From positions 1,076,160 through 1,140,159 of the forward strand of contig NZ_JALKAN010000001.1 of NCBI RefSeq assembly GCF_023015965.1: a DNA stretch of 64,000 nucleotides, in the 5' to 3' direction. Shown here one piece after another: positions 17,268-26,237 of the stretch (its first letter is position 1; the number at the start of each line of letters is the position of its first letter). The notes under the pieces were generated by a model. It did no database searches. It saw only the letters and a list, made by a program, of their open reading frames with translations, and had not been told where the DNA came from. The position numbers were made by a program, and so were the translations under genes. The stretch is from Allomuricauda sp. F6463D. GTDB taxonomy: Bacteria; Bacteroidota; Bacteroidia; Flavobacteriales; Flavobacteriaceae.

Positions 17268-19007
17268 ATGAACAAGACAGTAAATATAAATCTAGCAAAT
17301 ACGCTCTTCCATATAGACGACGACGCGTATAACAAGCTGAGACGGTACCTGGAGTCCATAAGACGCTCCTTTGCTGGTACCAAGGGCAGCGACGAGATCA
17401 TTGCCGATATCGAAGCAAGAATTGCCGAACTCTTCTTGGAAAAAATGGAGAACGAGCGCCAGGTAATCACCAATAAAGAGGTGGATCAAGTGATCGAAGT
17501 AATGGGACAACCTGAAGATTATATGGTAGACGAGGATATCTTTGAGGACGAACCCAAAAAGACACACACAGAAAACACCAGTAAGGCTAAAAAACTGTAT
17601 CGCGACATAGAGCATAAATACATTGGGGGCGTTTGTGCCGGTCTGGAATATTATTTGGGCATCGATGCATTATGGATAAGGCTCATGTTTATTCTTTTAG
17701 CTGTTTTCACTAGTGGATTTGGACTGGTTGCGTACATTCTACTTTGGATTTTGGTACCTGAAGCTGCCACAACCTCTCAAAAATTGGATATGCGGGGAGA
17801 GCCCGTCAACATCAGCAATATAGAACGCAAAGTTAAAGAGGGGTTTGATGATGTTGCCGAAAAAGTAAAAAGTGTCGACTACGATAAAGTGGGAGACAAG
17901 GTCAAAAGCAGCTCCAAGACCTTTTTTGATACCATCGGGGACATTATTCTGTTCCTATTTAAAGTGTTTGGTAAGTTCATAGGTATCCTGTTGATTATCA
18001 TCGGGGCATCCACATTGGTTGGGTTGTTCTTCGCTCTTTTCACCGTAGGTATGTTCGATGCAATAAATGTACCCGGTGTCGATTTTTATGAAATCGTAAA
18101 CACCTCCGGGGCACCCGTTTGGGTGGTTTCCCTATTACTGTTCTTTGCTGTGGGCATCCCGTTCTTCTTTCTTCTTTATTTAGGACTGAAGATATTGGTG
18201 AACAATCTTAAATCCATCGGTAATATTGCCAAGTTTACTCTTTTGGGACTTTGGCTGATTTCCATTGGTTTACTGATTGTGTTTGGTATACGCCAGGCGG
18301 CAGAGTTCTCCTATACGGGCAGTGTAAACGATAAGATGGAATTGGCAATGGAAGTGCCGTCCGACACATTGATGATTAAAATGAAGGACCTGGGTATTGA
18401 TTATAATTGGGACGAAGTTAATTTTAACGGTATGACGTTCGGTTATGATGAAAACGACAAGCGTGTACTTATGTCGGATGAGATTGATATCAAGATTAGA
18501 AAATCGGATAACGACTCCATAAGCATAAATGTAAGGAAAGATGCCGATGGAAGCTCAACGTTGGCAGCCCGAGACCGTGCCAGAAACATTGAATATGGAT
18601 ATAGTATTGATGGAAATGAAATTTTGTTGGACAAGTACCTGACCACCGATACATCCAACAAAGCCAGAAACCAAGAAGTAACAATAACCATTTATGTACC
18701 GTCATCGAAAACGGTATATTTTGACGATTCCACAAACAGATATATTGGACGTGGTATTAAAAATGATCAAGGATATTACCGTAGCGGTCTTATTGATCAT
18801 TACTGGTTAATGGGCAAGAATGGGGAATTAAACTGTTTGGACTGTCCTGATTCAGATAGATATGAAGATGAAGACAACGAAAACGGCAAGATCATTATCA
18901 ATAAAAATGGTATCGACATCAACATTAAAGATAATCAAGATTCGTTTGAAATGAAAATCAATGAAGATGGCATAAAAGTCAAGGCAAACGAAAAGAGTAA
19001 CAATTGA
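17268..19007 (+). CDS. PspC-domain envelope-stress membrane protein
   Basis: A 579-residue protein. Residues 1-100 form a soluble helical part (SIRRSFAGTKGSDEIIADIEARIAEL) of the kind found N-terminal to Bacteroidota PspC proteins. The PspC domain is at about residues 104-165 (KLYRDIEHKYIGGVCAGLEYYLGID, then two hydrophobic helices). Three more membrane segments follow (about 225-260, 283-308, 318-340). The C-terminal about 230 residues are soluble and rich in Asp/Asn strands with a CLDC pair. In proteobacteria PspC senses membrane damage; here the operon with PadR and DUF2807 suggests a PadR-controlled cell-envelope response. Confidence 0.9.
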   Translation: MNKTVNINLANTLFHIDDDAYNKLRRYLESIRRSFAGTKGSDEIIADIEARIAELFLEKMENERQVITNKEVDQVIEVMGQPEDYMVDEDIFEDEPKKTHTENTSKAKKLYRDIEHKYIGGVCAGLEYYLGIDALWIRLMFILLAVFTSGFGLVAYILLWILVPEAATTSQKLDMRGEPVNISNIERKVKEGFDDVAEKVKSVDYDKVGDKVKSSSKTFFDTIGDIILFLFKVFGKFIGILLIIIGASTLVGLFFALFTVGMFDAINVPGVDFYEIVNTSGAPVWVVSLLLFFAVGIPFFFLLYLGLKILVNNLKSIGNIAKFTLLGLWLISIGLLIVFGIRQAAEFSYTGSVNDKMELAMEVPSDTLMIKMKDLGIDYNWDEVNFNGMTFGYDENDKRVLMSDEIDIKIRKSDNDSISINVRKDADGSSTLAARDRARNIEYGYSIDGNEILLDKYLTTDTSNKARNQEVTITIYVPSSKTVYFDDSTNRYIGRGIKNDQGYYRSGLIDHYWLMGKNGELNCLDCPDSDRYEDEDNENGKIIINKNGIDINIKDNQDSFEMKINEDGIKVKANEKSNN

Positions 19008-19071
19008 ACCCCTTAAATCGTCAATTCAGTAAATCATAATTCACAACATAAACATTAAAACGGATATTTAC

Positions 19072-19089
19072 ACTGAATTTATATTCAGT
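19072..19089. promoter_or_regulatory. inverted repeat ACTGAAT-N4-ATTCAGT upstream of DUF2807 gene
   Basis: A perfect 7-4-7 palindrome lies 48 bases before the DUF2807 start, in the gap after the PspC gene. It may be an operator or a small hairpin. It lacks a T run, so it is not a typical terminator. Confidence 0.4.
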
Positions 19090-19136
19090 ATTGAAGAGAT
19101 TAATTTTCAAAATCAATCAATTAAAAAACAACAATC

Positions 19137-19859
19137 ATGACAACACTAGCAAGATTAGCAATCGCAGCCCTCCTATCCTTATTTACATCCTCATGCATGA
19201 TGGATATGAATTTTGGCAATGGCAAAACAGGGAATGGGGAAGTGGTCGAAGAAACTCGGGACGTTACCGAGGATTTTGACATTGTTTCCGCCTCGGAAGG
19301 TATAGATGTATTTGTTACACAAGGTTCGGAATTTAAAATTTCAGTTGAGGCCGACGAAAATATTTTAGATCTTATAGGAACCGATATTAAAGATGGTAGG
19401 CTAAAAATCCATGCTGTAGAAAACATTGGAAGGGCCACCAAAAATGTTTATGTAACCCTGCCCGAGATTACAGGATTGAAAAGCTCCAGTGGAGCCGACC
19501 TAATTGTACAAAATGTGGTGAAATCTGAAAACCTTGAACTGGATGCAAGTAGTGGTTCGGACCTTCAGGTAGAGGTAGTAGCAGGTGAAGTATCTGCAGA
19601 CGCCAGCAGCGGTGCCGATATTAAGGTTTCCGGTGAGGCAGATGCATTATTTGCAGATGCCAGTAGCGGTTCGGACATTAAAGCACAAGACTTGATGGTA
19701 AAAAGATGCAATGCAGATGCTAGTAGCGGTGCCGATATTTCCGTGAACGTTTCGGAGTCCCTTGTTGCGGACGCCAGCAGTGGAGCTGACATTAGATACA
19801 CCGGTGAAGCTAGCGTAGAGACCAAAAAGTCTGTTTCCGGAAGCGTTCGGAAATATTAA
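19137..19859 (+). CDS. DUF2807 (GIN domain) beta-helix lipoprotein
   Basis: A 240-residue protein with a type II signal peptide (lipobox TSSC, residue 21). The mature part is the head-GIN domain: DFDIVSASEGIDVFVTQGSEFKISVEAD, then a right-handed beta-helix made of at least six DASSG(A/S)D repeats spaced about 20-25 residues apart. Such domains are putative autotransporter-like or adhesive surface modules in Bacteroidota with no proven function. It closes the PadR-PspC cluster and is separated from PspC by 129 bases. The repeats are near-identical in DNA, so copy number may vary between strains. Confidence 0.9.
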   Translation: MTTLARLAIAALLSLFTSSCMMDMNFGNGKTGNGEVVEETRDVTEDFDIVSASEGIDVFVTQGSEFKISVEADENILDLIGTDIKDGRLKIHAVENIGRATKNVYVTLPEITGLKSSSGADLIVQNVVKSENLELDASSGSDLQVEVVAGEVSADASSGADIKVSGEADALFADASSGSDIKAQDLMVKRCNADASSGADISVNVSESLVADASSGADIRYTGEASVETKKSVSGSVRKY

Positions 19860-19882
19860 TCCTGATTATCCGTTTAATGTCA

Positions 19883-20003
19883 TAATGGGTGTTTTTGGCG
19901 TCATGTTGAACTTGTTTCAACATCTCATCCTTGCTGAATATGAGCATCTTTATGTGACCCTGAATCATGTTCAGGGTGACATTAGTGATATTATGACCCA
20001 TTA
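19883..20003. repeat. REP-like nested palindromic element
   Basis: An outer inverted repeat TAATGGGT/ACCCATTA (19883-19890 and 19996-20003) encloses two hairpins. The first is ATGTTGAA/TTCAACAT (19903-19923). The second is TGTGACCCTGAA with TTCAGGGTGACA (19953-19981), with one mismatch. Read on the minus strand the element gives DEMLKQVQHD, a string familiar from intergenic repeats of many bacteria. It separates the DUF2807 gene from the epimerase gene. Confidence 0.7.
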
Positions 20004-20130
20004 CGGACATCCAATATTGATCCAATTCCCTTTTAAATATGCATTGGCCTGCTGATTTTTCAGTGGGCCTTTATTTGTATTATGTTTACATGAAATCCTA
20101 TCTTAGCGTTACTCAATCATAATTATACCC

Positions 20131-21141
20131 ATGCAGATAACGCTTAGAAAATACACACTGCAGTTAGCCCATACCTTTAGCATTTCAAGGGAGTCCCGAG
20201 ACGAGCAGGACACCTTGATTGTTTGCCTAACACTTAACGGAAAAACAGGATATGGTGAAGCCACTTCCAATCCTTATTACAACATCACCGTTGAAGGGAT
20301 GATGGCGGAAATAGAAGCTGTCAGAGACCAAATTGAACGTTACGATTTTGACACAGCCGAAAACTTTTATGAGCATTTAGAGTCTCTTGGACTCCATAAA
20401 TTTACGTTGTGCGCTTTGGATTTGGCGGCAAATGATCTATACGGTAAACTAAAAGCAAAACCTCTTTACGAAATCTGGGGTACCAATACGGACCAATACA
20501 CTATAACCAATTATACCATTGGTATTGATTCCATAGAAAAAATGGTGGCCAAACTCCAAGAAAAACCTTGGCCCCTGTACAAAATCAAATTGGGCACCTC
20601 CGATGATGTAGCCATAGTTCGCGAACTCAGGAAACATACGGACAGTGTTTTCAGAATTGATGCCAACACGGCTTGGACAGCCGAAGAAACCATCAAAAAT
20701 GCACCTTTATTAAAAGAACTGGGGGTAGAATTTCTGGAACAACCCTTGAAAGCTGATGATTGGGAGGGAATGAAAATGGTCAAAGAAAAATCCGTGCTAC
20801 CCGTTATCGCGGATGAAAGCTGTATTGTAGAAAGTGATGTGGAACAATGTGGTCCCTATTTTGATGGCATTAATATTAAACTGACCAAATGTGGTGGTTT
20901 GACACCAGCCAGACGCATGATCAAAAAAGGCAGGGAGCTGGGACTACAGCTCATGGTCGGTTGTATGACCGAATCCACCGTGGGAATTTCTGCCATTGCC
21001 CAACTTTTGCCCCAGCTTGATTATGTGGACATGGACGGAGCCATGCTTTTGAAAGGGGACATTGCAACAGGAGTGAGTATTTTGGAAGGTGGCAAAGTGA
21101 TTTTCCCAGAGTTGCCCGGTAGCGGCATACAATTATTGTAA
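20131..21141 (+). CDS. dipeptide epimerase (L-Ala-D/L-Glu epimerase-like)
   Basis: An enolase-superfamily enzyme (336 residues) with the muconate-lactonizing-enzyme barrel. The two acid-base lysines are present: K151-I-K153 (YKIKLGT) and K250 (INIKLTKCGG). The metal ligands lie in FRIDANTAW, FLEQPL and IADES, the usual Asp-Glu-Asp set. The KIKLG and KxxxCGG motifs point to the L-Ala-D/L-Glu epimerase group (YkfB/YcjG), which recycles murein tripeptide products. The next gene starts inside the stop codon (TAATG), indicating translational coupling. It is cytosolic. Confidence 0.88.
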   Translation: MQITLRKYTLQLAHTFSISRESRDEQDTLIVCLTLNGKTGYGEATSNPYYNITVEGMMAEIEAVRDQIERYDFDTAENFYEHLESLGLHKFTLCALDLAANDLYGKLKAKPLYEIWGTNTDQYTITNYTIGIDSIEKMVAKLQEKPWPLYKIKLGTSDDVAIVRELRKHTDSVFRIDANTAWTAEETIKNAPLLKELGVEFLEQPLKADDWEGMKMVKEKSVLPVIADESCIVESDVEQCGPYFDGINIKLTKCGGLTPARRMIKKGRELGLQLMVGCMTESTVGISAIAQLLPQLDYVDMDGAMLLKGDIATGVSILEGGKVIFPELPGSGIQLL

Positions 21142-22187
21142 TGGCCCATTCACTGCATCATATACCGGATAGACAAATTATCATTGATGGTAAAACTTAC
21201 TTATATTTTGGCGGCACTGCTTATCTGGGCCTCCAAAACTACCAACCATTCAAGGATTTGTATGTTCAAAATATATCAAAATATGGTATGCACTACGGTG
21301 CATCCCGAAAATCCAATGTCTCTTTGGATATTTACGATAAAACTGAAAGCTACTTGGCAGATTGGGTAGGCAGTGAAAGCTGCCTTACCATGTCTTCTGG
21401 TTATTTAGCCGCCCAGTTAGTAGTACAATCCTTTATAACAAAAGGACATACTGTCATTGCAACACCGAATGCCCATGCGGCACTTTGTGCAAATGGAGTA
21501 GTTGTAACCTCAAGTTATGATGAACTGGGGCATATGGTATCCGAAGAAATTAGTACCAACCGATTAATGCCTGTTCTACTTTTTGATACTATTGATTTTT
21601 CTGGTCGACAATATCCAAACTTCGATTTTTTCAAGCAGCTTCCACTGGATAAAATGATTTTAATTGGTGACGATTCGCATGGCATAGGTCTAGTTGGGCA
21701 AAATGGAAATGGATGCCATAATATGCTTAAAGAGCTTAACCCTGCCAAACTGATGATGTGTTGTTCCTTGGGAAAGGCATTGGGTATACAAGCTGGAGCC
21801 GTTTTTGGAAACACACACGATATCAAACTACTACGTTCAACTCCTTTTTATGGTGGAGCAAGCCCCACATCACCAGCATTTATGGCAACGCTATTCGATG
21901 CCAGGGAAATCTACATCGAACGATTGCAAATGCTTGAAGATAACCACCGGTATTTTATAAGTTTATTGAAAAACCCTTCTTTTTTCTCTCACATGGAGGG
22001 ACATCCGACTTTTGAATTTCAGGATATCGAAATGGCAACAGCCTTGCACAAAGATGGGTTTGTTTTTACCAACTTTAATTATCCCGATGAGAATGGGCCT
22101 TTGATAAGTCGTATAGTGCTTAGCGCTTATCATAATAAAGAGGATGTTCAACGATTGGCAGAATCTTTAAATGTGCTATTCCAATAG
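21141..22187 (+). CDS. fold-type I PLP enzyme (KBL/AONS-like aminotransferase)
   Basis: A 348-residue PLP-dependent enzyme of the alpha-oxoamine synthase-like group. The signatures are YLGLQNY near the N-terminus, SSGYLAAQLVVQ, DDSHGIGLVG (Asp and His contact the PLP ring) and the Schiff-base lysine K212 in SLGKALG. It is about 40 residues shorter than biotin BioF or KBL, missing part of the N-terminus. It is translationally coupled to the dipeptide epimerase, so it may act on amino acids released from murein peptides. The substrate is unknown. Confidence 0.82.
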   Translation: MAHSLHHIPDRQIIIDGKTYLYFGGTAYLGLQNYQPFKDLYVQNISKYGMHYGASRKSNVSLDIYDKTESYLADWVGSESCLTMSSGYLAAQLVVQSFITKGHTVIATPNAHAALCANGVVVTSSYDELGHMVSEEISTNRLMPVLLFDTIDFSGRQYPNFDFFKQLPLDKMILIGDDSHGIGLVGQNGNGCHNMLKELNPAKLMMCCSLGKALGIQAGAVFGNTHDIKLLRSTPFYGGASPTSPAFMATLFDAREIYIERLQMLEDNHRYFISLLKNPSFFSHMEGHPTFEFQDIEMATALHKDGFVFTNFNYPDENGPLISRIVLSAYHNKEDVQRLAESLNVLFQ

Positions 22188-22369
22188 ATTTTTATCCAAT
22201 TTTAATTATACATATTATCTATCAGAATACTTGTTAGATTATTGTTTTCACAATAAACGCATTAAATATATGAGATTGAATCATTTTATATCGTTTAAAA
22301 TGTGAAATTGATAAATATTATCCTTATCTTAAAGATATTATAAATCAGTACTTTATAAAGTAGGGCATT

Positions 22370-22831
22370 ATGAAAAAATCAGTTTTACTTTTCACACTCA
22401 TCTTTGTTTACCTATTAACAGGAAGTTTTACAGAACAGAATTTAACCGTTTGGAGCATCGAAGGTGCTTGGGAGCTTAAGAGCTTTTATAACTATGACGG
22501 AGAGAATGTTATAGACACCATTAAAAAATCAGATGGTTACAGACAGGTTAAAATGTACTCCAAAGAAAAAATTATGTGGACTCGATATGTTCCGGACGAT
22601 CCAAATGGGAGGTTTGGTTATGGTACATACAAAGTAACCGACAACGCTCTGGTTGAAATCATAGAATACGGAGACGACAATATGATGAAAGCGTTGGACA
22701 CCATGCGAAGCTTCACATTCGAGCTAATTCACAACGAAGATTCATTTAGTCAGATTACGGTAGATTCTGATGGTAACAGGACTTTTTCGGAAAATTACGA
22801 GCGAATTGATGGAGTAATGGGTTATGACTAA
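22370..22831 (+). CDS. exported lipocalin-like protein
   Basis: A 153-residue protein with a signal peptide (about residues 1-21). The start of the mature part, WSIEGAWELKSFYNYDGE, resembles the GxW strand of lipocalin-like Bacteroidota proteins, followed by alternating beta strands (RQVKMYSKEKIMWTRYV, FGYGTYKVTDNALVEI). A related family of small exported lipocalin-like proteins is common in Flavobacteria and uncharacterised. It is closed by a strong terminator. The upstream gap is very AT-rich. Confidence 0.7.
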   Translation: MKKSVLLFTLIFVYLLTGSFTEQNLTVWSIEGAWELKSFYNYDGENVIDTIKKSDGYRQVKMYSKEKIMWTRYVPDDPNGRFGYGTYKVTDNALVEIIEYGDDNMMKALDTMRSFTFELIHNEDSFSQITVDSDGNRTFSENYERIDGVMGYD

Positions 22832-22832
22832 T

Positions 22833-22868
22833 AAAAAAGACACTGATACAGTATCAGTGTCTTTTTTT
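22833..22868. terminator. terminator after the lipocalin-like gene
   Basis: AAAAAAGACACTGATAC and GTATCAGTGTCTTTTTT form a near-perfect palindrome with T and A runs on both sides. It can stop transcription from both the lipocalin-like gene and the convergent trxB. Confidence 0.88.
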
Positions 22869-22890
22869 TATGTGTTCCATCTGTTGTTTC

Positions 22891-23859
22891 CTATGATGCC
22901 AACAGTTCTTTGCTTTCAACCGATGCCAAATAACGTTCTGCATCCAAGGCTGCCATACAACCTGTACCTGCTGCGGTAACTGCTTGTCGATAAATTTTAT
23001 CTTGTGCATCTCCACTTGCAAACACTCCTGGTTTATTGGTTTTTGTAGATCCTAGTTGGGTAATAAGGTAACCCGTTTCATCCATTTCCAATTGTCCTTT
23101 AAATACATCTGTATTGGGTTTATGGCCAATGGCAATGAACAATCCAGTAACAGGAATTTCTTCTTTTTCTCCAGTTTCGTTGTTTACAACTCTAATACCT
23201 TCAACAACTTGTTCTCCCAAGACTTCGTCCACTTCGCTATTATAACGGATTTCAATATTGTCTATACTGTTTACTCTATGTTGCATTGCCTTGGATGCAC
23301 GCATGTGATCTTTGCGCACTAACATAGTTACTTTACTACATATATTGGCCAAATAAGATGCTTCCTCAGCAGCAGTATCCCCTGCTCCAACAATGGCGAC
23401 ATCCTGACCTTTATAAAAGAACCCATCACAAACTGCACAGGCAGACACTCCTCCACCTCTCAAGCGTTGCTCACTGGGTAAGTTCAAATACTTCGCAGAA
23501 GCTCCGGTGGATATAATCACGGTTTCTGCTTCCAATTGCGTAGCATCATCGACCGTTATTTTATGTATCCCTCCTACCTCATTACTAAACTCGACAGCGG
23601 TTACCATACCAATTCGTACTTCTGTACCAAACCTTTCAGCTTGTTGTTGTAATTGCATCATCATAGTTGGACCATCAATTCCCTCTGGGTATCCTGGAAA
23701 ATTGTCCACTTCGGTCGTTGTGGTCAATTGTCCTCCAGGCTCCATACCTGTATATAAAACTGGTTTTAAATCTGCTCTGGAGGCATAGATGGCCGCAGTA
23801 TATCCTGCTGGCCCTGATCCAATAATCAATGTTTTGATTCTTTCCACTTGTTCTGACAT
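22891..23859 (-). CDS. trxB: thioredoxin-disulfide reductase
   Basis: A 322-residue low-molecular-weight thioredoxin reductase. The FAD-binding GSGPAGYTAAIYASRA dinucleotide motif is at residues 14-29. The redox-active pair is C141-A-V-C144 (SACAVCDG), the NADPH-binding motif is GAGDTAAEEASYLA, and the C-terminal FAD contact is FASGDAQDKIYRQ. It reduces thioredoxin with NADPH in the cytosol. No thioredoxin gene is adjacent. It is a single gene with a divergent upstream gap of about 500 bases. Confidence 0.95.
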   Translation of the reverse strand: MSEQVERIKTLIIGSGPAGYTAAIYASRADLKPVLYTGMEPGGQLTTTTEVDNFPGYPEGIDGPTMMMQLQQQAERFGTEVRIGMVTAVEFSNEVGGIHKITVDDATQLEAETVIISTGASAKYLNLPSEQRLRGGGVSACAVCDGFFYKGQDVAIVGAGDTAAEEASYLANICSKVTMLVRKDHMRASKAMQHRVNSIDNIEIRYNSEVDEVLGEQVVEGIRVVNNETGEKEEIPVTGLFIAIGHKPNTDVFKGQLEMDETGYLITQLGSTKTNKPGVFASGDAQDKIYRQAVTAAGTGCMAALDAERYLASVESKELLAS

Positions 23860-24394
23860 AAAAAAACTTCCTCTATTGTTATATTACAAAAGTAGGTTTT
23901 TTGTTTAAAACCTTACTTCATCGCAATATTGCGTTTAAGCAAAACTTGTCAACAATTGTGGACGATGGAAAAAATAAATCAGGTGTAAATAAAAAAGAGC
24001 CGTATAAAACGGCTCTTTTCCGAAAAAGTAGGTCAAATTTACGGGAACATATATTTGATCTTGAAAACCGTTACAACCAAGGGGCTCAACCTCAAAAAAC
24101 CCCTTGGAGCAACGTAAACCTTATTAATAATAAGACATTAGGTAAAGAACACTAAGTACCCTATAATCACCCCATCCTATCAAAGGTTTTTAACTAAAGC
24201 CGAAAGCTTATTGTTAACTGATACAAACATACTATGGTTCCGAGAATCTTTTGAGGTACAATTAACCAATGGAGCTTTTGCGTTAACGAATGCCCATTTT
24301 CAATTTATATTTAGATTTTTAGACCTTTGTGTAGGAAAATATATGTGAAAATTTCAATTTGTTGATTACCAAATAATTAATCAAAAAAAGAGGT
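23860..24394. other. 535-bp gene-free region with hairpins between trxB and rimK-like gene
   Basis: No convincing coding frame is present; the 84-residue frame at 23901 has no family features and crosses a terminator. The region holds a minus-oriented terminator (23991-24019) and an 8-bp stem CCAAGGGG/CCCCTTGG (24077-24107). It also has two perfect TAnnTTTG boxes: TATATTTG (plus, 24050-24057) and TAAATTTG (minus, 24034-24041), neither with a clear -33 partner. A small RNA or long 3' untranslated region of the rimK-like gene would fit. Confidence 0.45.
23991..24019 (-). terminator. terminator oriented for minus-strand transcripts
   Basis: AAAAGAGCCGT and ACGGCTCTTTT form an 11-bp stem with an ATAAA loop. 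The minus strand ends in six T and the plus strand in only four. It lies 375 bases past the rimK-like stop. Confidence 0.75.
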
Positions 24395-25765
24395 CTATTG
24401 CTGGTATTTCAATTTTTTTTCAATGGTTTCGATCATTACATTGGCAATGTCTTTTCCTGTAGTATTTTCTATCCCTTGAAGTCCTGGCGAAGAATTTACC
24501 TCCAAAAGCAATGGTCCCTTGTTTGAACGAATCAGGTCAACCCCGGCCACATCCAAATTGAATACTTTTGCTGATTTTATAGCAAGCTTTCGCTCCTCTG
24601 GGGTTATTTTCACCTTTGACGCCGCCCCTCCTTGATGGATATTTGCCCTAAATTCACCTTTTTGCGCAGTTCGCTGCATTGATGCAACTACTTTTCCATT
24701 TACTACAAAACAACGAATATCATGCCCATTGGCTTCTTTAATAAACTCTTGAACCAATATATTGGTCTGCACACTTTTAAAGGCATTGATCACACTCTCG
24801 GCAGCTTTGTTGGTTTCGGCCAAAACCACGCCTTTACCTTGGGTACTCTCAAGTAATTTAATGATCAATGGGGCTCCGCTGACCATACGAATGAGATCTT
24901 TCGTATCCATAGGGGATTTGGCAAATCCGGTGGTAGGGATGTGAATATCATTTTTGGAGAACAGTTGGGATGCAAAAAGCTTATCTCTGGACCTACCTAT
25001 GGAATCTGCGGAGTTTAAACAGTATACTCCCAAAGTATCAAACTGTCGTAACAAAGCACAACCATAAAAAGTTACCGCAGGTTTTATTCTTGGGATTACG
25101 GCATCGAACTTATCCAAAATGTTACCACCTCTATATCTTATTTCTGGGGTAGCCGCATCCAATTTCATGTAAACATGCTCCACATTTAAAAATACTACTT
25201 TGTGACCACGCATTTCCCCCGCCTCAATAATTCTTTTGTTGCTGTACAAATTTGGATTACTAGCCAACAGCCCTAATCGGAGTCCTGTTTTCTCTGTTGT
25301 AAAAGGCTGATATTTTTGTTCAAGTTCCTCATTGGAGATATCTCCTTGTACAAAACTTTGGGAAGGATCCACCAAATATCTTTCATTGATAGCCTCTCGC
25401 CCAAGTAGCATGCGGTACTCCATGGCATCCCTATTGGCCAAAGTGAGCTCAATTTCAAAAACATTGCCCGCGATGTTGACCGGAGTTTTAATTACGGGGC
25501 GTTCTTCCGCAATTCCTTGCGAACTTTTCACACTACGTATATCGATCAACTTGGCTTGACACAAGATAGATATACTCCTATTATCTTGAATTGGGCTTAC
25601 CTCAAAACGCACCCACTCTTCCAGTCCTTTATTAAAAATTTTTATCTTACTGGCCTGAATAGAGGATGTTTTTGCTCCAGAATCCACTCTTGCCTTTATA
25701 GCGGGGATTCTTAAATCATCAAACTGGCACCATTCTTCGCTACCCAATATTTTAAAATCGTTCAA
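24395..25765 (-). CDS. fused RimB-like (retropepsin-like) and RimK-like ATP-grasp glutamate ligase
   Basis: A 456-residue fusion. Residues 1-145 are a PF05618/COG4067 RimB-type aspartic-protease-like domain: [20 protein letters not shown] with the catalytic-type D28-S29-G30, and MLLGREAI near its end. Residues 160-456 are a RimK ATP-grasp ligase: [21 protein letters not shown] (ATP loop), [28 protein letters not shown], and [25 protein letters not shown] (metal site). RimK adds glutamate residues to ribosomal protein S6; RimB is a separate partner that modulates it in Pseudomonas. Here both are one chain. It is a single gene. Confidence 0.9.
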   Translation of the reverse strand: MNDFKILGSEEWCQFDDLRIPAIKARVDSGAKTSSIQASKIKIFNKGLEEWVRFEVSPIQDNRSISILCQAKLIDIRSVKSSQGIAEERPVIKTPVNIAGNVFEIELTLANRDAMEYRMLLGREAINERYLVDPSQSFVQGDISNEELEQKYQPFTTEKTGLRLGLLASNPNLYSNKRIIEAGEMRGHKVVFLNVEHVYMKLDAATPEIRYRGGNILDKFDAVIPRIKPAVTFYGCALLRQFDTLGVYCLNSADSIGRSRDKLFASQLFSKNDIHIPTTGFAKSPMDTKDLIRMVSGAPLIIKLLESTQGKGVVLAETNKAAESVINAFKSVQTNILVQEFIKEANGHDIRCFVVNGKVVASMQRTAQKGEFRANIHQGGAASKVKITPEERKLAIKSAKVFNLDVAGVDLIRSNKGPLLLEVNSSPGLQGIENTTGKDIANVMIETIEKKLKYQQ

Positions 25766-26176
25766 ACTAATATGTATTTAACTGATTAATCGCATTATGA
25801 ACAAATCCACTAGCTCTACCGGGATTAAATCTCTGTTTTAAATCTTTGTCCTACTTTCCATCAAGAGTTGGGGTTTCTCTTTTTCTCTTGGCTTACTTAA
25901 AAAGTGAACAATGTCATGTTTAAAAAATATAAAGGTAATGTGATGTACTTGAATAAAAAAGTTCCTCCCATACCCTAAACACAAGTTCATTGTTCAATAA
26001 AAATTTCGCCTGAAAAATTCAACGATACACTTGATCAAGTGGATACCTTTTCGGTTTCATTTAAATTTCATATTGACGTAATAAAATGGTCTTAAAAAAC
26101 AGTATTTATTGAATAAGAAATTCAAACATCGCACATGGTATAAAAAAAGAAGTCTATATTCAAAGTGTACCTCTAT
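25766..26176. other. gene-free region upstream of the rimK-like gene
   Basis: The AT-rich stretch between the terminator of the molybdenum-hydroxylase operon and the rimK-like start contains no frame of note, repeat or strong hairpin. It should hold the promoter of the rimK-like gene; I could not place it with confidence. Confidence 0.4.
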
Positions 26177-26215
26177 AAAAATTGGTCAGTAGAAAACATC
26201 TACTGACCAATTTTT
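26177..26215 (-). terminator. terminator of the molybdenum-hydroxylase operon
   Basis: A 17-bp perfect stem (AAAAATTGGTCAGTAGA with TCTACTGACCAATTTTT) surrounds the loop AAACA, 23 bases past the large-subunit stop. Confidence 0.92.
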
Positions 26216-26237
26216 AATTAAGTATTATTTATAAAAC

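Noticed and set aside
19565..19825. 86-residue minus-strand frame with SAPLLASA repeats
   Set aside because: It is the antisense reading of the DASSGAD repeats of the DUF2807 gene.
22833..22868. palindrome as a regulator binding site
   Set aside because: A and T runs on both sides and its place between two convergent stop codons make it a bidirectional terminator.
23901..24155. 84-residue plus-strand frame
   Set aside because: It reads through a terminator hairpin, has no recognisable family features and looks like intergenic DNA.
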